Positions 1-9,283 of a stretch of 64,000 nucleotides of DNA are shown one piece after another. Position 1 is the first letter of the stretch. The number at the start of each line of letters is the position of its first letter. The position numbers were made by a program, and so were the translations under genes. The notes beneath the pieces are model-generated. The model was not told where the DNA came from. It saw only the letters and a program-made list of their open reading frames with translations, and ran no database searches. This stretch comes from Acidobacteriota bacterium (lineage in GTDB: Bacteria > Acidobacteriota > UBA890 > WLXD01): NCBI GenBank assembly GCA_012103255.1, contig WLXD01000001.1:62001-126000 (forward strand). Reading direction: 5' to 3'.

Positions 1-2296
1 CCACAACCGCGCCGGTCGACGTGGTCAGGGGTTCGTCGAGCGTCTCGGCGAGTGGTTCAGCGGGGTCGAGCGTCCCGGTGCTCGTTGGCACCTCGGCGTT
101 CGAAGCGCCCGAGAGTATGCGGACCACGCCGAAGTCCATGAGCCGCCAACGACCATCTTCCATCACGCCGATGTTCGAGGGCTTCACGTCGCGGTGCAGG
201 ATCCCGCTCTCATGCAGGCACTCGAGAGAGGCGGCAAGTGCGCGACCCATCGCGAGGGCATCGGCAGTCGACATCGGACCACGCTCGAGCTGGTCGGTAA
301 GGGTGCCGCCGTCGACGTACTCCATGATGAGCACCCAGCCCAATCGCCACGGCTCCAGCCCATAGATGGACGCCAGATTCGGGTGCGACACCGCGGCCAT
401 CGCTCGCGCCTCCCGGCGCATACGCAGCACCCGCGGGTGCGAGGCGCGAGGCAACGCCTTCAGGGCCACCCGGCGCCGCAGGTTCACGTCCACGGCCGAG
501 TAGACGACCCCCATGCCTCCAGCACCGACCCTGCGATCGACCCGGAACTTCCCGGCGAGAAAGTGCGGCACGCTGGCATCGCTCAAGTCCGAAGCGCACT
601 GCTCACAGCTCGCTGTGCCCGAAGCGAATACCCGCATGCACGTGGGGCACTCACGCGCCGGGTCAGGCTCCGAAACGCTCTTCGCAACGGGTTGGGGGCT
701 ATCGGGCTGCCGGGGCAAATGCTTCTCGATGACCAGTCCGGCAGGCGTAGCTATCGAGATGAGCAGGCGCTCGTCGCGCTCGGAAAACGGCATCTCCGAA
801 CGCTTGGCGCCGAGCCCCACCGCCCCCACCAGATCGCCGCTGCCGCCGAAGAGCGGCACCAGCATCTCGAACCCCGAGTTTTCGATCCAATCGCGTTCGG
901 CGTCGGGCAGTCGCGCGAACGGTGAAGCAGGATCGTCGGACTTCAGGCGCAACGGCGCACTGCTGCCCTGCAGCAATGAAGTGAGCGTCCAGTTGGCGGC
1001 GAGCGGTGCGGCCGTGCGGGTGGGCGATGCGTACTCGCTGCCGGTCTCGTCCAGAGTCAGGAGCGCGGCACGATCGAGGTGCATCGCCGCGTTGATGCGT
1101 TCGGGAATCGAGTCGGCCAGATCGACAACATCCGTGGCGCTGCGCGTGTGGTGGCCGAGCGTTGCCAGCACGGCACTGGCGTCGTAGCGCTCGCGGAAGA
1201 AGCGCCGGTCGACCACATCCAGCAACCGGGTCCGGGAGCGCAGGGCGACAGCGCCGACGATTCCCAGGGCGGCAAGGACGACGGTCTCCGGACCGGTGAG
1301 CAGGGCCACGATGGGCTGATCGCGATTCACACCGAGAAAGACGATCAGCAGCGCGAGCGGCGCCAGCGTGATGGTCAGTACGCTGCCGCGTGCCAGGCCG
1401 TAGCGCAGCGCCATCCCCAGCGCCACGCGCAGATCGAGCATCTGCTCCACGAGCACTGCATAGGCAGTGGTGAATGGAATCGAGAGGAAGGCCGGATAGA
1501 CCACCGCCTGAGCAACGAGGAAATTCGCGGGGTTGGCCATCCAATCGCCGACGGTCGACGACACCGCGCTCGCCACCACGGCCAGCGTCAGCGGTGCCAG
1601 GCCGGCGCCGATGCCGAGCAGGAACAACAGCGCGCGATGCCGTTCCTCGCGGATGGCGTAGCGGCCCCGCATCAGGCTCATCGGGATCGCCACCAGGGTG
1701 AGCCCGAAAACGACGAGCCAGAATCCGCCTTCGGGAGCGGTTCGGTGCCATGACGCAACACCGGCCGGCAACTGCACGCCGCGCGCGAGGGCGACCTCGA
1801 CCGCAACGTTCACGGCAACCAACGCTGTCGCAGCAACGGCCGACAACATTGACCCGGCTCGCACCACCATCTCCAGCCTCGGCGGCGTGGCCGCGCGCGG
1901 GAAGCAACGTACAAACTCGAACAGGAAGAAGGGCAGGAACGCCTCGACCCGGGTGAGCGACATCGCCGTAGCGACGGTCGTCGACAGCACGCCCTCGTCC
2001 GCCGCCGCGAGGTACAGCGCGGCGGCGAAGGAGGTGGACGCGATGAGGAAGAACCCACCGAGCGCCAGGGCTGCACGGTTGGTGCCCTCGCGGAGCAGCA
2101 CGGTCGCACCGCTCGCGAGGACGACGACGTGCAGCACCTGGATAGCGTGCGCGGTGAGCCAGCCGGACGGACCCGCGGCCGCACCCATGGCGGCCGCTGC
2201 GAGACCGCAGGCGACCTGAACCCAGGCCGCCACCAGCACCACGCGCACCCCTGCCCCGAGCGACGCGCCGAACTTTGCGCCGCGATCGTCAGTCAT
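1..2296 (-). CDS. Membrane sensor Ser/Thr kinase (multi-TM, GAF-like, zinc ribbon, kinase), 3' end outside window
   Basis: This gene enters from beyond base 1, so only the first 765 residues are visible. They begin with about eight hydrophobic segments (residues ~15-340), then a linker of the kind found before GAF domains in membrane sensor kinases (motif RRFFRERYD). A GAF-like domain follows (~375-535). A CX2C-X10-CX2C zinc ribbon uses Cys550, 553, 564 and 567. The Ser/Thr kinase starts near residue 583: glycine loop GAGGMG, catalytic Lys613 (VALK), HRD with Asp703, and DFG with Asp721. All the catalytic residues seen are intact. The input half resembles a two-component sensor, but the output is a Hanks-type kinase. 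The ATG at 2294-2296 starts the frame 39 bp downstream of the 2336-2722 gene, so the two may be co-transcribed. The ligand is unknown. The kinase assignment is firm and the sensing role is inferred. Confidence 0.9.
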   Translation of the reverse strand, partial: MTDDRGAKFGASLGAGVRVVLVAAWVQVACGLAAAAMGAAAGPSGWLTAHAIQVLHVVVLASGATVLLREGTNRAALALGGFFLIASTSFAAALYLAAADEGVLSTTVATAMSLTRVEAFLPFFLFEFVRCFPRAATPPRLEMVVRAGSMLSAVAATALVAVNVAVEVALARGVQLPAGVASWHRTAPEGGFWLVVFGLTLVAIPMSLMRGRYAIREERHRALLFLLGIGAGLAPLTLAVVASAVSSTVGDWMANPANFLVAQAVVYPAFLSIPFTTAYAVLVEQMLDLRVALGMALRYGLARGSVLTITLAPLALLIVFLGVNRDQPIVALLTGPETVVLAALGIVGAVALRSRTRLLDVVDRRFFRERYDASAVLATLGHHTRSATDVVDLADSIPERINAAMHLDRAALLTLDETGSEYASPTRTAAPLAANWTLTSLLQGSSAPLRLKSDDPASPFARLPDAERDWIENSGFEMLVPLFGGSGDLVGAVGLGAKRSEMPFSERDERLLISIATPAGLVIEKHLPRQPDSPQPVAKSVSEPDPARECPTCMRVFASGTASCEQCASDLSDASVPHFLAGKFRVDRRVGAGGMGVVYSAVDVNLRRRVALKALPRASHPRVLRMRREARAMAAVSHPNLASIYGLEPWRLGWVLIMEYVDGGTLTDQLERGPMSTADALAMGRALAASLECLHESGILHRDVKPSNIGVMEDGRWRLMDFGVVRILSGASNAEVPTSTGTLDPAEPLAETLDEPLTTSTGAVV

Positions 2297-2335
2297 GGGC
2301 CGCGCTGATGAGCTGCAGGTCGGGCGAACCGAGCG

Positions 2336-2722
2336 TTACTGGCAGAAGCGGCCAGCCGGTTGTATCGGGCTGTTGGCGAACGGCTCCTGGCAGCGCTTCT
2401 TCACCTCTTCGAACGCCTTCTGGAAATCCGCGGCGTTGAGCGGCTCACGGGCAGAATAGATCGTGCTAACGATGCCGACTTCACGCACGCGGGCGATCAC
2501 CCAGTACTTGTTCTCGTGCCACTCTTCTTCGGTGACCTTGTGCTTGCGCATCCCGCCCAGAATTCGATATTCGAGAGCCTTGCGAATCGCACGATGTTGT
2601 CCGTTGCCGAACTCGTGGTCATCCACACCGTACTTGTAGGCGCGCCAGACCTGGTTCTCGAGTTCCTGAACCCAGTCGTCGTGTTCGCCGGCGCCGTTGT
2701 CGTCAGCGTGGTCGTCGTTCAT
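2336..2722 (-). CDS. Small charged hypothetical protein
   Basis: The product is 128 residues, hydrophilic and helix-prone, with no signal peptide or membrane segment. The N-terminus is acidic (MNDDHADDNGAGEHDD), and an aromatic, charged core follows (VWRAYKYGVDDHEFGNGQHRAIRKALEYRILGG read in part). I do not recognise the family. The start is supported by a GGGAGGA ribosome-binding site 4 bases upstream of the ATG and by a perfect TATAAT further upstream. It precedes the membrane kinase gene on the same strand by 39 bp, so it may be co-expressed with it. It lacks cysteines apart from two near the C-terminus. The opposite-strand frame here is hydrophobic, low in complexity and without a ribosome-binding site, so I take the minus strand as coding. 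Confidence 0.7.
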   Translation of the reverse strand: MNDDHADDNGAGEHDDWVQELENQVWRAYKYGVDDHEFGNGQHRAIRKALEYRILGGMRKHKVTEEEWHENKYWVIARVREVGIVSTIYSAREPLNAADFQKAFEEVKKRCQEPFANSPIQPAGRFCQ

Positions 2723-2807
2723 CGCGTCCTCCCGAGTTAGTTCAACGCCGAACCGCGGCCGCAGTCAGCGGCCATTTGGGTGGGCCTCGCCCGGCGTGAA
2801 CAGGCGG

Positions 2808-2813
2808 ATTATA
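2808..2813 (-). promoter_or_regulatory. Putative -10 element of the 2722 gene
   Basis: A perfect TATAAT reads on the minus strand in an otherwise GC-rich gap, about 85 bases before the 2722 start codon. No good -35 box lies 16-18 bases upstream, so this is a suggestion only. Confidence 0.35.
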
Positions 2814-2860
2814 GGCGAGCCGCGGAGGAATCTCCCTGGCGAAGACGAGGGGGCGATGAA

Positions 2861-5543
2861 CTAACCCTCGGCCCTCAGCGCGATCGCTGCCTCAACCCGC
2901 GCGGCGCGGCGAGCCGGTAGCCACGTGGCCAGCGCCATGGCCGCGGCCACCAGGAAGCCGGCAGCGAGCAGGAGTCGCGGTTCGGTGGCCGAGACGCCGA
3001 AGAGGAACCCGTCCAGCAGTCCCCTGCCGATCACAGCGCCCGTGATACCCAGCACGATGCCAATAGCGGAGCAGCTCATCACCCGACCGAGCACCGATCC
3101 CGCGATGTGGCCGCGGGCCGCACCGAGCGCCTTGCGGACGCCGATCTCGTGCCTGCGTGATCGCACCGCATGGCTCATGACTCCGTAGATTCCGGCACCG
3201 GCCAACACGAGAGCGAGAGTGGTGAGTACGCCGACGAGCCAGAGGGCGAATCGGTCGGTGGCCACGTCGGCGCCGATGAGTTCGCGCATCGTGGTGATGC
3301 TGTGGACGGGCTGGGTCGGGTCGAGCTCGGCGACTTCGCTACGCACTGCGTTCTCGAGCGTCGCGTTCACCCGGTCGGCGCGCACCGCCACGTTCATGGT
3401 GACGTACGGAGATTGCGCGTGGGCCCGGTAGGCCTCGGGAGTCGGGCGGCGCTTCAGCCCATCGGAGCGCGAACCTGCCACCACGCCGATCACGCGCACC
3501 TGCATGATGCGGTCGCCACCGAATCCGATGAGAACGTTCTTGCCCACAGCGTCGCCATCCGACCAGAGCGATCGGGCGAACTGCTCGTTCACCACGATCA
3601 CCTGTTCGCCATCGAGGGTGTCGCCGCGGTCGAACAGGCGGCCGTCGAGCAGCGGAATCCGCAGGGCTTCGAAGTAGCCGATGGTGGCCATCGTGAGGAC
3701 GGCCTCGGGGCCTGCTTCGTCGAGCGGCTGGCCCGCAGCTCCGTAGCGCAGGCTCGGCGTGTTGTTGTACGCGTTGAGCGGCAGGCCGGAGCCTGCGCCG
3801 ACGGCGGTGACACCGGGGAGCGTGGCAAGGCGTTCGTGCAGCTCGTCGAAGTATGCGAGTCGCTTGGGCACGTCGTTGTAGACGGCCGGGTCGGGGAACA
3901 CGCGTGCCACGAGCACGTCGTCCGGGTCGAAGCCCGGATCGACCGCGAGCAGGCCCGCCAGGCTCGTGGCCAACACCAGAGCGAGTGCGGCGAGCGCGAA
4001 CGTTGAGGCGACCTGGCCGACGATGAGGCCGCTCTGCCAGCCGCTGCGCGCGCTACCGCGCAGTCGCACGGTGGCGGTGGTCGTTGCGTGGCGACCGGCT
4101 ACGAGAGCGACAGTGAGCAGGACGCCGATGGCGAGCGCGCGCCACCGCGAGATAGCCAAGGGCGGCAGCATCCAGCCCGATCTCATAGAGACGAGGCAGC
4201 GTTGGGGGCGCGACCAGGGCGACTCCGCGCAGCGCAACGGTGGCCAGTGCCCACGCCCAGAGTGCGGCAATCGCAGTGACGAAGGTCGCCTCAAAGGCCG
4301 ACTGCCGGGCCAATCGATACGCCGATGCACCCAGCGCTGCGCGCATGCCAAGTTCAGCTCGCCTGCCGAGTTCACGCCCGAGCACCAGGTGCGCAGCGTT
4401 GGTGAGGGCGATCAGGAGCACCAGAGACACCGCCCCGTAGAGCACTACGAGCGCCGGCCGAAGATCGCCGACGATGTCGTCGCGCAGCGGCACCGCGAGC
4501 GGTCGCCAACCCGCGTTCTCCGCGTATTGCTCCTCGAGACCAGCCGCGATCCCGTCGAGATGGTCCTGCGCGGCGGCCAGATCGACCCCATCGGCGAGAC
4601 GGGCAACGACAAAGAGGTAGCGATAGTCGCGTGGTACGTAGCCGAGCTGCGGCCAGCCGTTGGCGAAGTTCCACGGCACCCAGACGCCAATGTCGCGCTG
4701 TGGCACGGCGAAGCTGCCCGACATCACACCGGTCACGCGATGGTTCACCCCATCGAGTTCGATCGTCTGCCCGACGATGTCTTCGCTGCCACCGAACCGT
4801 TCGACCCAGAGCCAGTGACTGAGCACCACAACAGGTTCGTCGCTCAACACTTCGGCCGCACCGAAAGTCGCACCCACCACGGCCGGCTCACTCATGAGCC
4901 CGAAGAAGTCTTCCGTGACTTCCGCCACGGCGACTTTCACCGGGTCGCCGGCGCCGCGTAGCGTGCGCGGTTCATTGGCGTACCAAGCGGCCATCCCGCT
5001 GAAACTGCGGTTCTGCTCACGCCAGTCGAGCATGTTGGCTGGTGTCGGGCCGACGTGCTCCAGGCCCATCTCCGGATTGGTGTCCCAGATCGCCACAAGG
5101 CGCTCGGCCTCCGGATAGGGCAACGGGCGCAGGAGAACGTCGCGTAACAAGACCCAGCCGGCCAGTGATGCCCCGAGACCGAGCGCAAGCACCGCGATTA
5201 CCAGTGCGGACGTTGCTGGGCGCGCCGTCAGAGCGCGCGCCGCATAGCGGGCGTCATTGCCGCCACCGCGCAGGAAGCGATCGCCGAATTTCCGTTCCGC
5301 CAGCCCGGAGACCACCGCGTCGCGCAGCGTTCCGGCCCAGAGATAGAGCAAGCCACCGCGCCTGCTCGACGCGTCGCGATAGCGGTCGGCGAACAGCATG
5401 AGCATCTCGTCGCCGTGGCGTGCCCGGAACCGGGCCGGGGCGAAGCGCAATAGCCAGCGGTAGCAGGTCATGGCCCAGCGTGGGGGCTGCGGTAGTGCGC
5501 GATCCGGAACTGCGTCGCGGTTGGGAGTGGCGGAAACGGCCAT
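2861..5543 (-). pseudogene. ADOP-family ABC transporter permease, interrupted by a +1 frameshift
   Basis: This is an acidobacterial duplicated orphan permease: a cytoplasmic prefix, then two MacB_PCD-FtsX units in one chain. The upstream half (frame from the ATG at 5543) has a prefix with RFAPARFRARHGDEM, then TM1 and the first periplasmic domain (residues ~110-350) and the first FtsX core. It leaves frame near 4135-4150 after GYLAVA. The downstream half resumes one base over with RALAIGVLLTVALVAG and carries the second periplasmic domain and the final FtsX core, with GIYGVMSHAVRSRRHEIGVRKALG. Skipping one base joins the halves into 893 residues, normal for the family. The site is an alternating GC run. 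Either this is a real single-base insertion or a sequence error. The start overlaps the padR stop by one base (TGATG). No ATPase gene is nearby. Confidence 0.85.
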
Positions 5544-5896
5544 CAGGACCCACCGCCCGGCTGGAAGCGCGCGCGCGCCGCTGCCAGTTGACTCTCGAGG
5601 CGCTCGGCCTCGGCCGCCGCAACGTCGTGCCCTAGTTCAGTGATGCCGTAGAAGCGCCGTCGCTCATTGCCGCGGTCAGGGCTCGGCCTGGCCGCCAACT
5701 CCTCGATCAAGCCTTCGTCGACCAAGCGTCCGAGGGCGCGATAGAGAGTTCCAGGGTGCAACGTAATGCGCCCTTCGCTCCGCTCCTCCACCTCGCGCAT
5801 GATCGCGTAGCCGTGACGCTCACCCGGAGCGAGGGCCAGCAGGATCTCGAAAGCGACGGGGGTGAGAGGCAGCAGCTCGGCGGCAGACTGGGTCAT
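5543..5896 (-). CDS. PadR-family transcriptional regulator
   Basis: A 117-residue winged-helix repressor of the PadR family. The core contains HGYAIMREVEERSEGRI followed by the recognition-helix region HPGTLYRALGRLVDEGLIEE and a wing ending in RRRFYGITELG. The short C-terminal helix (AAAEAERLESQLAAARARF) is the dimerisation arm typical of the family. I chose the ATG at 5894-5896 (MTQSAAELL); an in-frame TTG 39 bases upstream gives an atypical N-terminus. The stop overlaps the ADOP start by one base, so the two are translationally coupled. It is most like the PadR at 41901, and the two ADOPs also share a prefix type. A GCGTATACGC palindrome upstream is the likely operator. Confidence 0.9.
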   Translation of the reverse strand: MTQSAAELLPLTPVAFEILLALAPGERHGYAIMREVEERSEGRITLHPGTLYRALGRLVDEGLIEELAARPSPDRGNERRRFYGITELGHDVAAAEAERLESQLAAARARFQPGGGS

Positions 5897-5947
5897 GGGG
5901 CGCGTCCAGGGGGAATCCAACAACTCAACCCACAATACTCGCTTTAG

Positions 5948-5973
5948 GCGTATACGCGCAAGGCGACTATAAT
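5948..5973. promoter_or_regulatory. Divergent promoter with palindromic operator
   Basis: A perfect 10-bp palindrome GCGTATACGC (5948-5957) sits beside two overlapping -10 boxes: TATAGT on the minus strand (5966-5971, towards padR) and TATAAT on the plus strand (5968-5973, towards the 6030 gene). A repressor bound at the palindrome would cover the expected padR start point and the spacer of the plus-strand promoter. Assigning it to this PadR is inference. Confidence 0.5.
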
Positions 5974-6029
5974 CGACCTGGTGATATCGGCGGGCCTGCT
6001 GCTAGATTCCAGCCCCGGAGGAACCCACC

Positions 6030-6578
6030 ATGCCCGAACTTCCAGACTTCCCGCTGCCAGACGAAGACGACGAACTCGATCAGCCGTACCTGAGCGATGA
6101 GATCAAGCGGCTGCGACTGGTGACGGTGGAGGAGCTTGAGGCCGCAGTGGGCGGCGAGCCGCTTGAAGGATCTGAGTTCGAGCCCGAGCTCGATGGCCCC
6201 GGAGAGATCGGCGAACTACCGCCAACCGGCCTCGAAGGCGGCACAGCGCCGTCCGCGCCGCGCAGACTATCGGTGTTGTCGCGCGGAGAATGGAGTCGGC
6301 CGGGTAGCTCGGAACTGCCGGGCTGCGGTGCGCTCTGGATGCTCGACTTCGGCGCGCTGCTGGACCAGGAATGCAGCGACGAACGCTGGCCGCAGCTATA
6401 CCGCGCCGCGCTGCTGCGGGCGATCGCCGAAGCCAATCGGCGCTGCGCGTCAGATCTACAAGGTTGCGAGCGCGCCAGGGTTTGGCTGCTCCATGCGAAG
6501 TGGGGCTGTGACTTCGGTCCGACCCGCAACGAAATGGGCTTCACGATCGTGCTCGCTGTCGCCTGCGTGGGGCGCTAG
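6030..6578 (+). CDS. Acidic hypothetical protein
   Basis: A 182-residue protein I do not recognise. The first 75 residues are very acidic and proline/glutamate-rich (PDEDDELDQPYLSDEI, then VEELEAAVGG), which suggests a disordered tail. The C-terminal half (~90-182) looks folded, with LWMLDFGALLDQE, an Arg-rich helix, and four cysteines (two in CASDLQGC). There is no signal peptide or membrane span. A strong GGAGG ribosome-binding site lies 7 bases before the ATG. It is divergent from the padR gene and shares its promoter region, so PadR may control it. It is convergent with the winged-helix/TolB gene; the two stops abut. Confidence 0.75.
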   Translation: MPELPDFPLPDEDDELDQPYLSDEIKRLRLVTVEELEAAVGGEPLEGSEFEPELDGPGEIGELPPTGLEGGTAPSAPRRLSVLSRGEWSRPGSSELPGCGALWMLDFGALLDQECSDERWPQLYRAALLRAIAEANRRCASDLQGCERARVWLLHAKWGCDFGPTRNEMGFTIVLAVACVGR

Positions 6579-8852
6579 CTACCAGATCCGCTCCACCATC
6601 AACACGTCCGTCTCGCGCCGATCGATCTGCGCGTAGATCAGGAACGTCTCGTCGTCCGAGACCGCCAGCGCGGGATGCTGACGCGGTGGCGCGCCGCCCA
6701 TCGGATGCAGGGGCACGACGTTGCCGGAGGACCACTCGAGCAGCGCGATCACGTTGGGGCCGCGCGCCACGAAGTAGATGCCCCGCGTGCCGATCGCCCA
6801 GCTACCCCAGTCGGTGGCCGGCCAGTCGTGTAACACGCTCACCTCCGCCTCCTCTGATGCGAGATCGATCGGGCGGCGCCAGATTCCGGGGCCCTTGGCC
6901 TTGCCGTAGTAGAGGTAACCATCGGGCCCTTCCTGGGCACCGTACCCGCCGGTCGTAGTCACCTGCGTCCACTCCCAATCCCCTCCCGCGGCGGGTATCT
7001 TCCAGATCTCCCAGTCGCCCGAGCGGTTCGAGGTGAAATAGATCCACCGACCGTCGCGCGAATAGCTCGGGGCGATCTCGTCGCCAGGGTCGGCGGTGAG
7101 CTGCGTCGGACCCGGTCGGCGCGCGTCCACGATCCAGAGATCCGCGTGTCCCTCGGGGCGAGCGTCGAACACGATCGTCGCGTCGTCGGGTGCGTAGCGC
7201 GGCGAGCCCACGAAGGAGCCTTCGAAGCGCGTGTGTTGCACAGGGTCGGCGCCGGTCGCCCCGGACGACCAGATCTCGAAGTAGCCCGAACGGTCTGATG
7301 CGAAAGTGACGCGCGAGTTGTCGCTCGCCAGATCAGGATGGGCCTCCCAGCGCGTGGAGCTGACGATCTGCACGGGTTCACCGGCGGGTGGCCAGTCGGC
7401 GCTTGCCCAGGAGCGCGTCTGCGGGTCGAAAGGCAGGGCTGTCTCCGGCGCGATGTGCGCGCCCCACATGTTGGTCTCGGTCACCGCGCTGTAGTAGGCA
7501 AGCCGCCCGGACTCGCGCGCCAGGCTGAGCGAGAGCATCTGATGGTTGCCGAGGCCGGCGGGCGTCGGCGTGCCGCCCGCCACGGGCATCTTCCACAGAC
7601 GGAACTGCCCGGTGCGGTACGAGGAAAAGAGGATCGTCTCGCCGTCGGCCATCCAGTCGTGCCCGCCGATGTCGCGATTGTCATGGGTGATGCGCCGCAC
7701 TTCCCCGTCCGACGCGCCGCCCTCGAGGGTGGTCACGTAGAGGTCCGACAGCCCGTCGCCACGAATGCGGTGGAAGGAGAGACGCGTTCCATCGGGGGAA
7801 AACTGCGGATAGAAGTCGCCGTTGTCGGTCGGCATCGGCTCGTCGACGACGGCGAAGTTGCCGTTCTCGAGCGAGCCCAGAAGAATCCGCGTCGGCTCGC
7901 CGCCCACGGTGGTTGCGCCCATCGCGAGCAAGGTGCCGTCAGGCGAGATCGCCATGTTCCCAATCGGTCGACCTGGGCAGTCCACGAGTCGCTGCGACGC
8001 GCCGCCCGTGGCAGGGATCCGGTACACGCCACAGTCGCCCGCTTCGTCGATGGTGATGTAGACCACGTACAGGCCATCGGGCGTCCATGCCGGGCTCGCA
8101 TCGCGACCGGGTGTGCCGACGAGCAGCGCTGGCGCCTCCGAGTCGATCAACTTCACATAGATGTCGTAGTGGTTCTGGCCCTCGGGCTGCCAGGCGAACG
8201 CCACATGATTCCCGTCGGGCGAGAGCACCGGGTGGATCTCGAGGCCCGGCGTCGACGTCACGGGCAGCGGCACGAGGATCGGCAATGTCGCCGGCGCCTC
8301 GACCACAGCCATGCCGGCGCGTGCTCCGGCGGCAAACAACGCGTAGCCCGCAGTGGCGAGCGCCAGTCCGACGGCTGCGAGTCCCCACCACGGAACGGTG
8401 CGCGAAGGCGCTGCGGTGCGCGATGCGGGCGCGGACGAGGGCTGACGGTCGCCGTAGTCACCCGGCGCCACCGGGACGGCGCCGTCGGCAGTCGCGGCCA
8501 CGGCGACTGCCTGCGCGTTGACCTCCGCGATCAGCCGATAGCCAGACTTGCTGATCGTCTCCACGTAGCGTGGCGCCCGCCAGTCGTCGTCGAGCGCCTT
8601 GCGGAGCGCGGCGATCGAGTAGGTGAGCACGTTGGGCGAGACCGCCATGCCTTCCCAGACCGCGTCGATCAGCTCCTGCTGACCCACGACATTGCCGGGG
8701 CGCGCAGCCAGGTAGACCAACACCCGCATGACCTTTGGCTCGACCTGCCGGATCTCCTCGCCGTCGCGCTGGATGCGATTGAGGCGCGGATACACCTCCC
8801 ACTCGTCGAGGCGGAAGGACTCGGTCTGCGGTGCGGTGGCTTCGTTACGCAT
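6579..8852 (-). CDS. Membrane-anchored winged-helix regulator with TolB/PD40 beta-propeller
   Basis: A 757-residue one-component regulator. Residues ~12-108 form an OmpR/ToxR-type DNA-binding winged helix (QVEPKVMRVLVYLAARPG, VWEGMAVSPNVLTYSIAALRKAL, then YVETISKSGYRLIA). A single TM helix follows at ~154-176 (WWGLAAVGLALATAGYALFA). The rest (~195-757) is a propeller of PD40/WD40-like repeats, with units such as VLSPDGNHVAFAW, QFSPDGTRLSFHR, YSRDGRWIYFTSNRSG. The layout is like CadC/ToxR: the DNA-binding domain inside and the propeller outside the membrane, so it could tie transcription to an envelope signal. This reading is by analogy with those families. The start ATG gives a complete winged helix. 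Its targets are unknown; the small TM gene just upstream on the same strand may be co-transcribed. Confidence 0.9.
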   Translation of the reverse strand: MRNEATAPQTESFRLDEWEVYPRLNRIQRDGEEIRQVEPKVMRVLVYLAARPGNVVGQQELIDAVWEGMAVSPNVLTYSIAALRKALDDDWRAPRYVETISKSGYRLIAEVNAQAVAVAATADGAVPVAPGDYGDRQPSSAPASRTAAPSRTVPWWGLAAVGLALATAGYALFAAGARAGMAVVEAPATLPILVPLPVTSTPGLEIHPVLSPDGNHVAFAWQPEGQNHYDIYVKLIDSEAPALLVGTPGRDASPAWTPDGLYVVYITIDEAGDCGVYRIPATGGASQRLVDCPGRPIGNMAISPDGTLLAMGATTVGGEPTRILLGSLENGNFAVVDEPMPTDNGDFYPQFSPDGTRLSFHRIRGDGLSDLYVTTLEGGASDGEVRRITHDNRDIGGHDWMADGETILFSSYRTGQFRLWKMPVAGGTPTPAGLGNHQMLSLSLARESGRLAYYSAVTETNMWGAHIAPETALPFDPQTRSWASADWPPAGEPVQIVSSTRWEAHPDLASDNSRVTFASDRSGYFEIWSSGATGADPVQHTRFEGSFVGSPRYAPDDATIVFDARPEGHADLWIVDARRPGPTQLTADPGDEIAPSYSRDGRWIYFTSNRSGDWEIWKIPAAGGDWEWTQVTTTGGYGAQEGPDGYLYYGKAKGPGIWRRPIDLASEEAEVSVLHDWPATDWGSWAIGTRGIYFVARGPNVIALLEWSSGNVVPLHPMGGAPPRQHPALAVSDDETFLIYAQIDRRETDVLMVERIW

Positions 8853-8891
8853 CGATCCACTCGAGCGGGAAAGGGCCTTCAGGGTAACCGG

Positions 8892-9098
8892 TCACGGCCG
8901 TCGTGGGGCCTCGGTTTGCGAGCCTTCGGTAGCGTCGAACGCACCGCCGACTGATGCCTGATCGCCGCGATAGCTCATCAGCGCGATGATCATCGAAAGC
9001 CCGATGAGAGTGGCGATGAGCGCGACACTGGTGCGAAAACTCATATCGCGCCGTGACGGCGGGCCTTCTGCGGGTCGAAGTTGTTCGGATTCAGCCAT
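8892..9098 (-). CDS. Small single-TM protein, function unknown
   Basis: A 68-residue open frame with one clear hydrophobic helix at residues ~24-43 (TSVALIATLIGLSMIIALMS) between a basic, hydrophilic N-terminus and a polar tail. The positive residues lie before the helix (PSRRDMSFR), which predicts the N-terminus inside. An upstream CCGGAG sits 8-13 bases before the ATG. It lies 39 bp before the winged-helix/TolB gene on the same strand. I do not recognise it. It is short, so coding status rests on the TM pattern and the ribosome-binding site. The remaining gap to the next promoter (9099-9256) holds nothing I can identify. Confidence 0.5.
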   Translation of the reverse strand: MAESEQLRPAEGPPSRRDMSFRTSVALIATLIGLSMIIALMSYRGDQASVGGAFDATEGSQTEAPRRP

Positions 9099-9256
9099 GA
9101 GCTGTGCTCCGGGGAGTCACGATGGAGAGCTACAGATGTCTACGTGCATCGTGGCGCCCGGGGTTCAACGGATGAGCGCGAAGTCGCCTTCCCGTGATTT
9201 CCTCAAGCGTGGCGGGCCCCTGTGATTTCCCGTAGGTTGAAACTCGTGTAGTTTGC

Positions 9257-9283
9257 CATATGTGTGCTATAAGCAAACATATG
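9257..9283 (+). promoter_or_regulatory. PadR operator overlapping an extended -10 and the padR start codon
   Basis: Left arm CATATGTGTGC (9257-9267), spacer TATAA, right arm GCAAACATATG (9273-9283): an 11-5-11 inverted repeat with one mismatch. An extended -10 (TGCTATAAG, hexamer 9268-9273) lies at its centre. The ATG at 9281 is the end of the right arm, 8 bases after the -10, which predicts a leaderless mRNA and tight autorepression. Confidence 0.6.

Noticed and set aside
7338-8954. Long open frames antisense to real genes (for example 7338-8954 plus, 19014-20798 plus, 26621-28477 minus, 699-1907 minus).
   Set aside because: They mirror well-supported genes in GC-rich DNA, have Arg/His/Gly-rich products with no family motifs, and lack ribosome-binding sites.
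9260-9280. ATG at 9260 as the padR start.
   Set aside because: It lies inside the operator and upstream of the likely transcription start, and adds seven residues not seen in sister PadRs.
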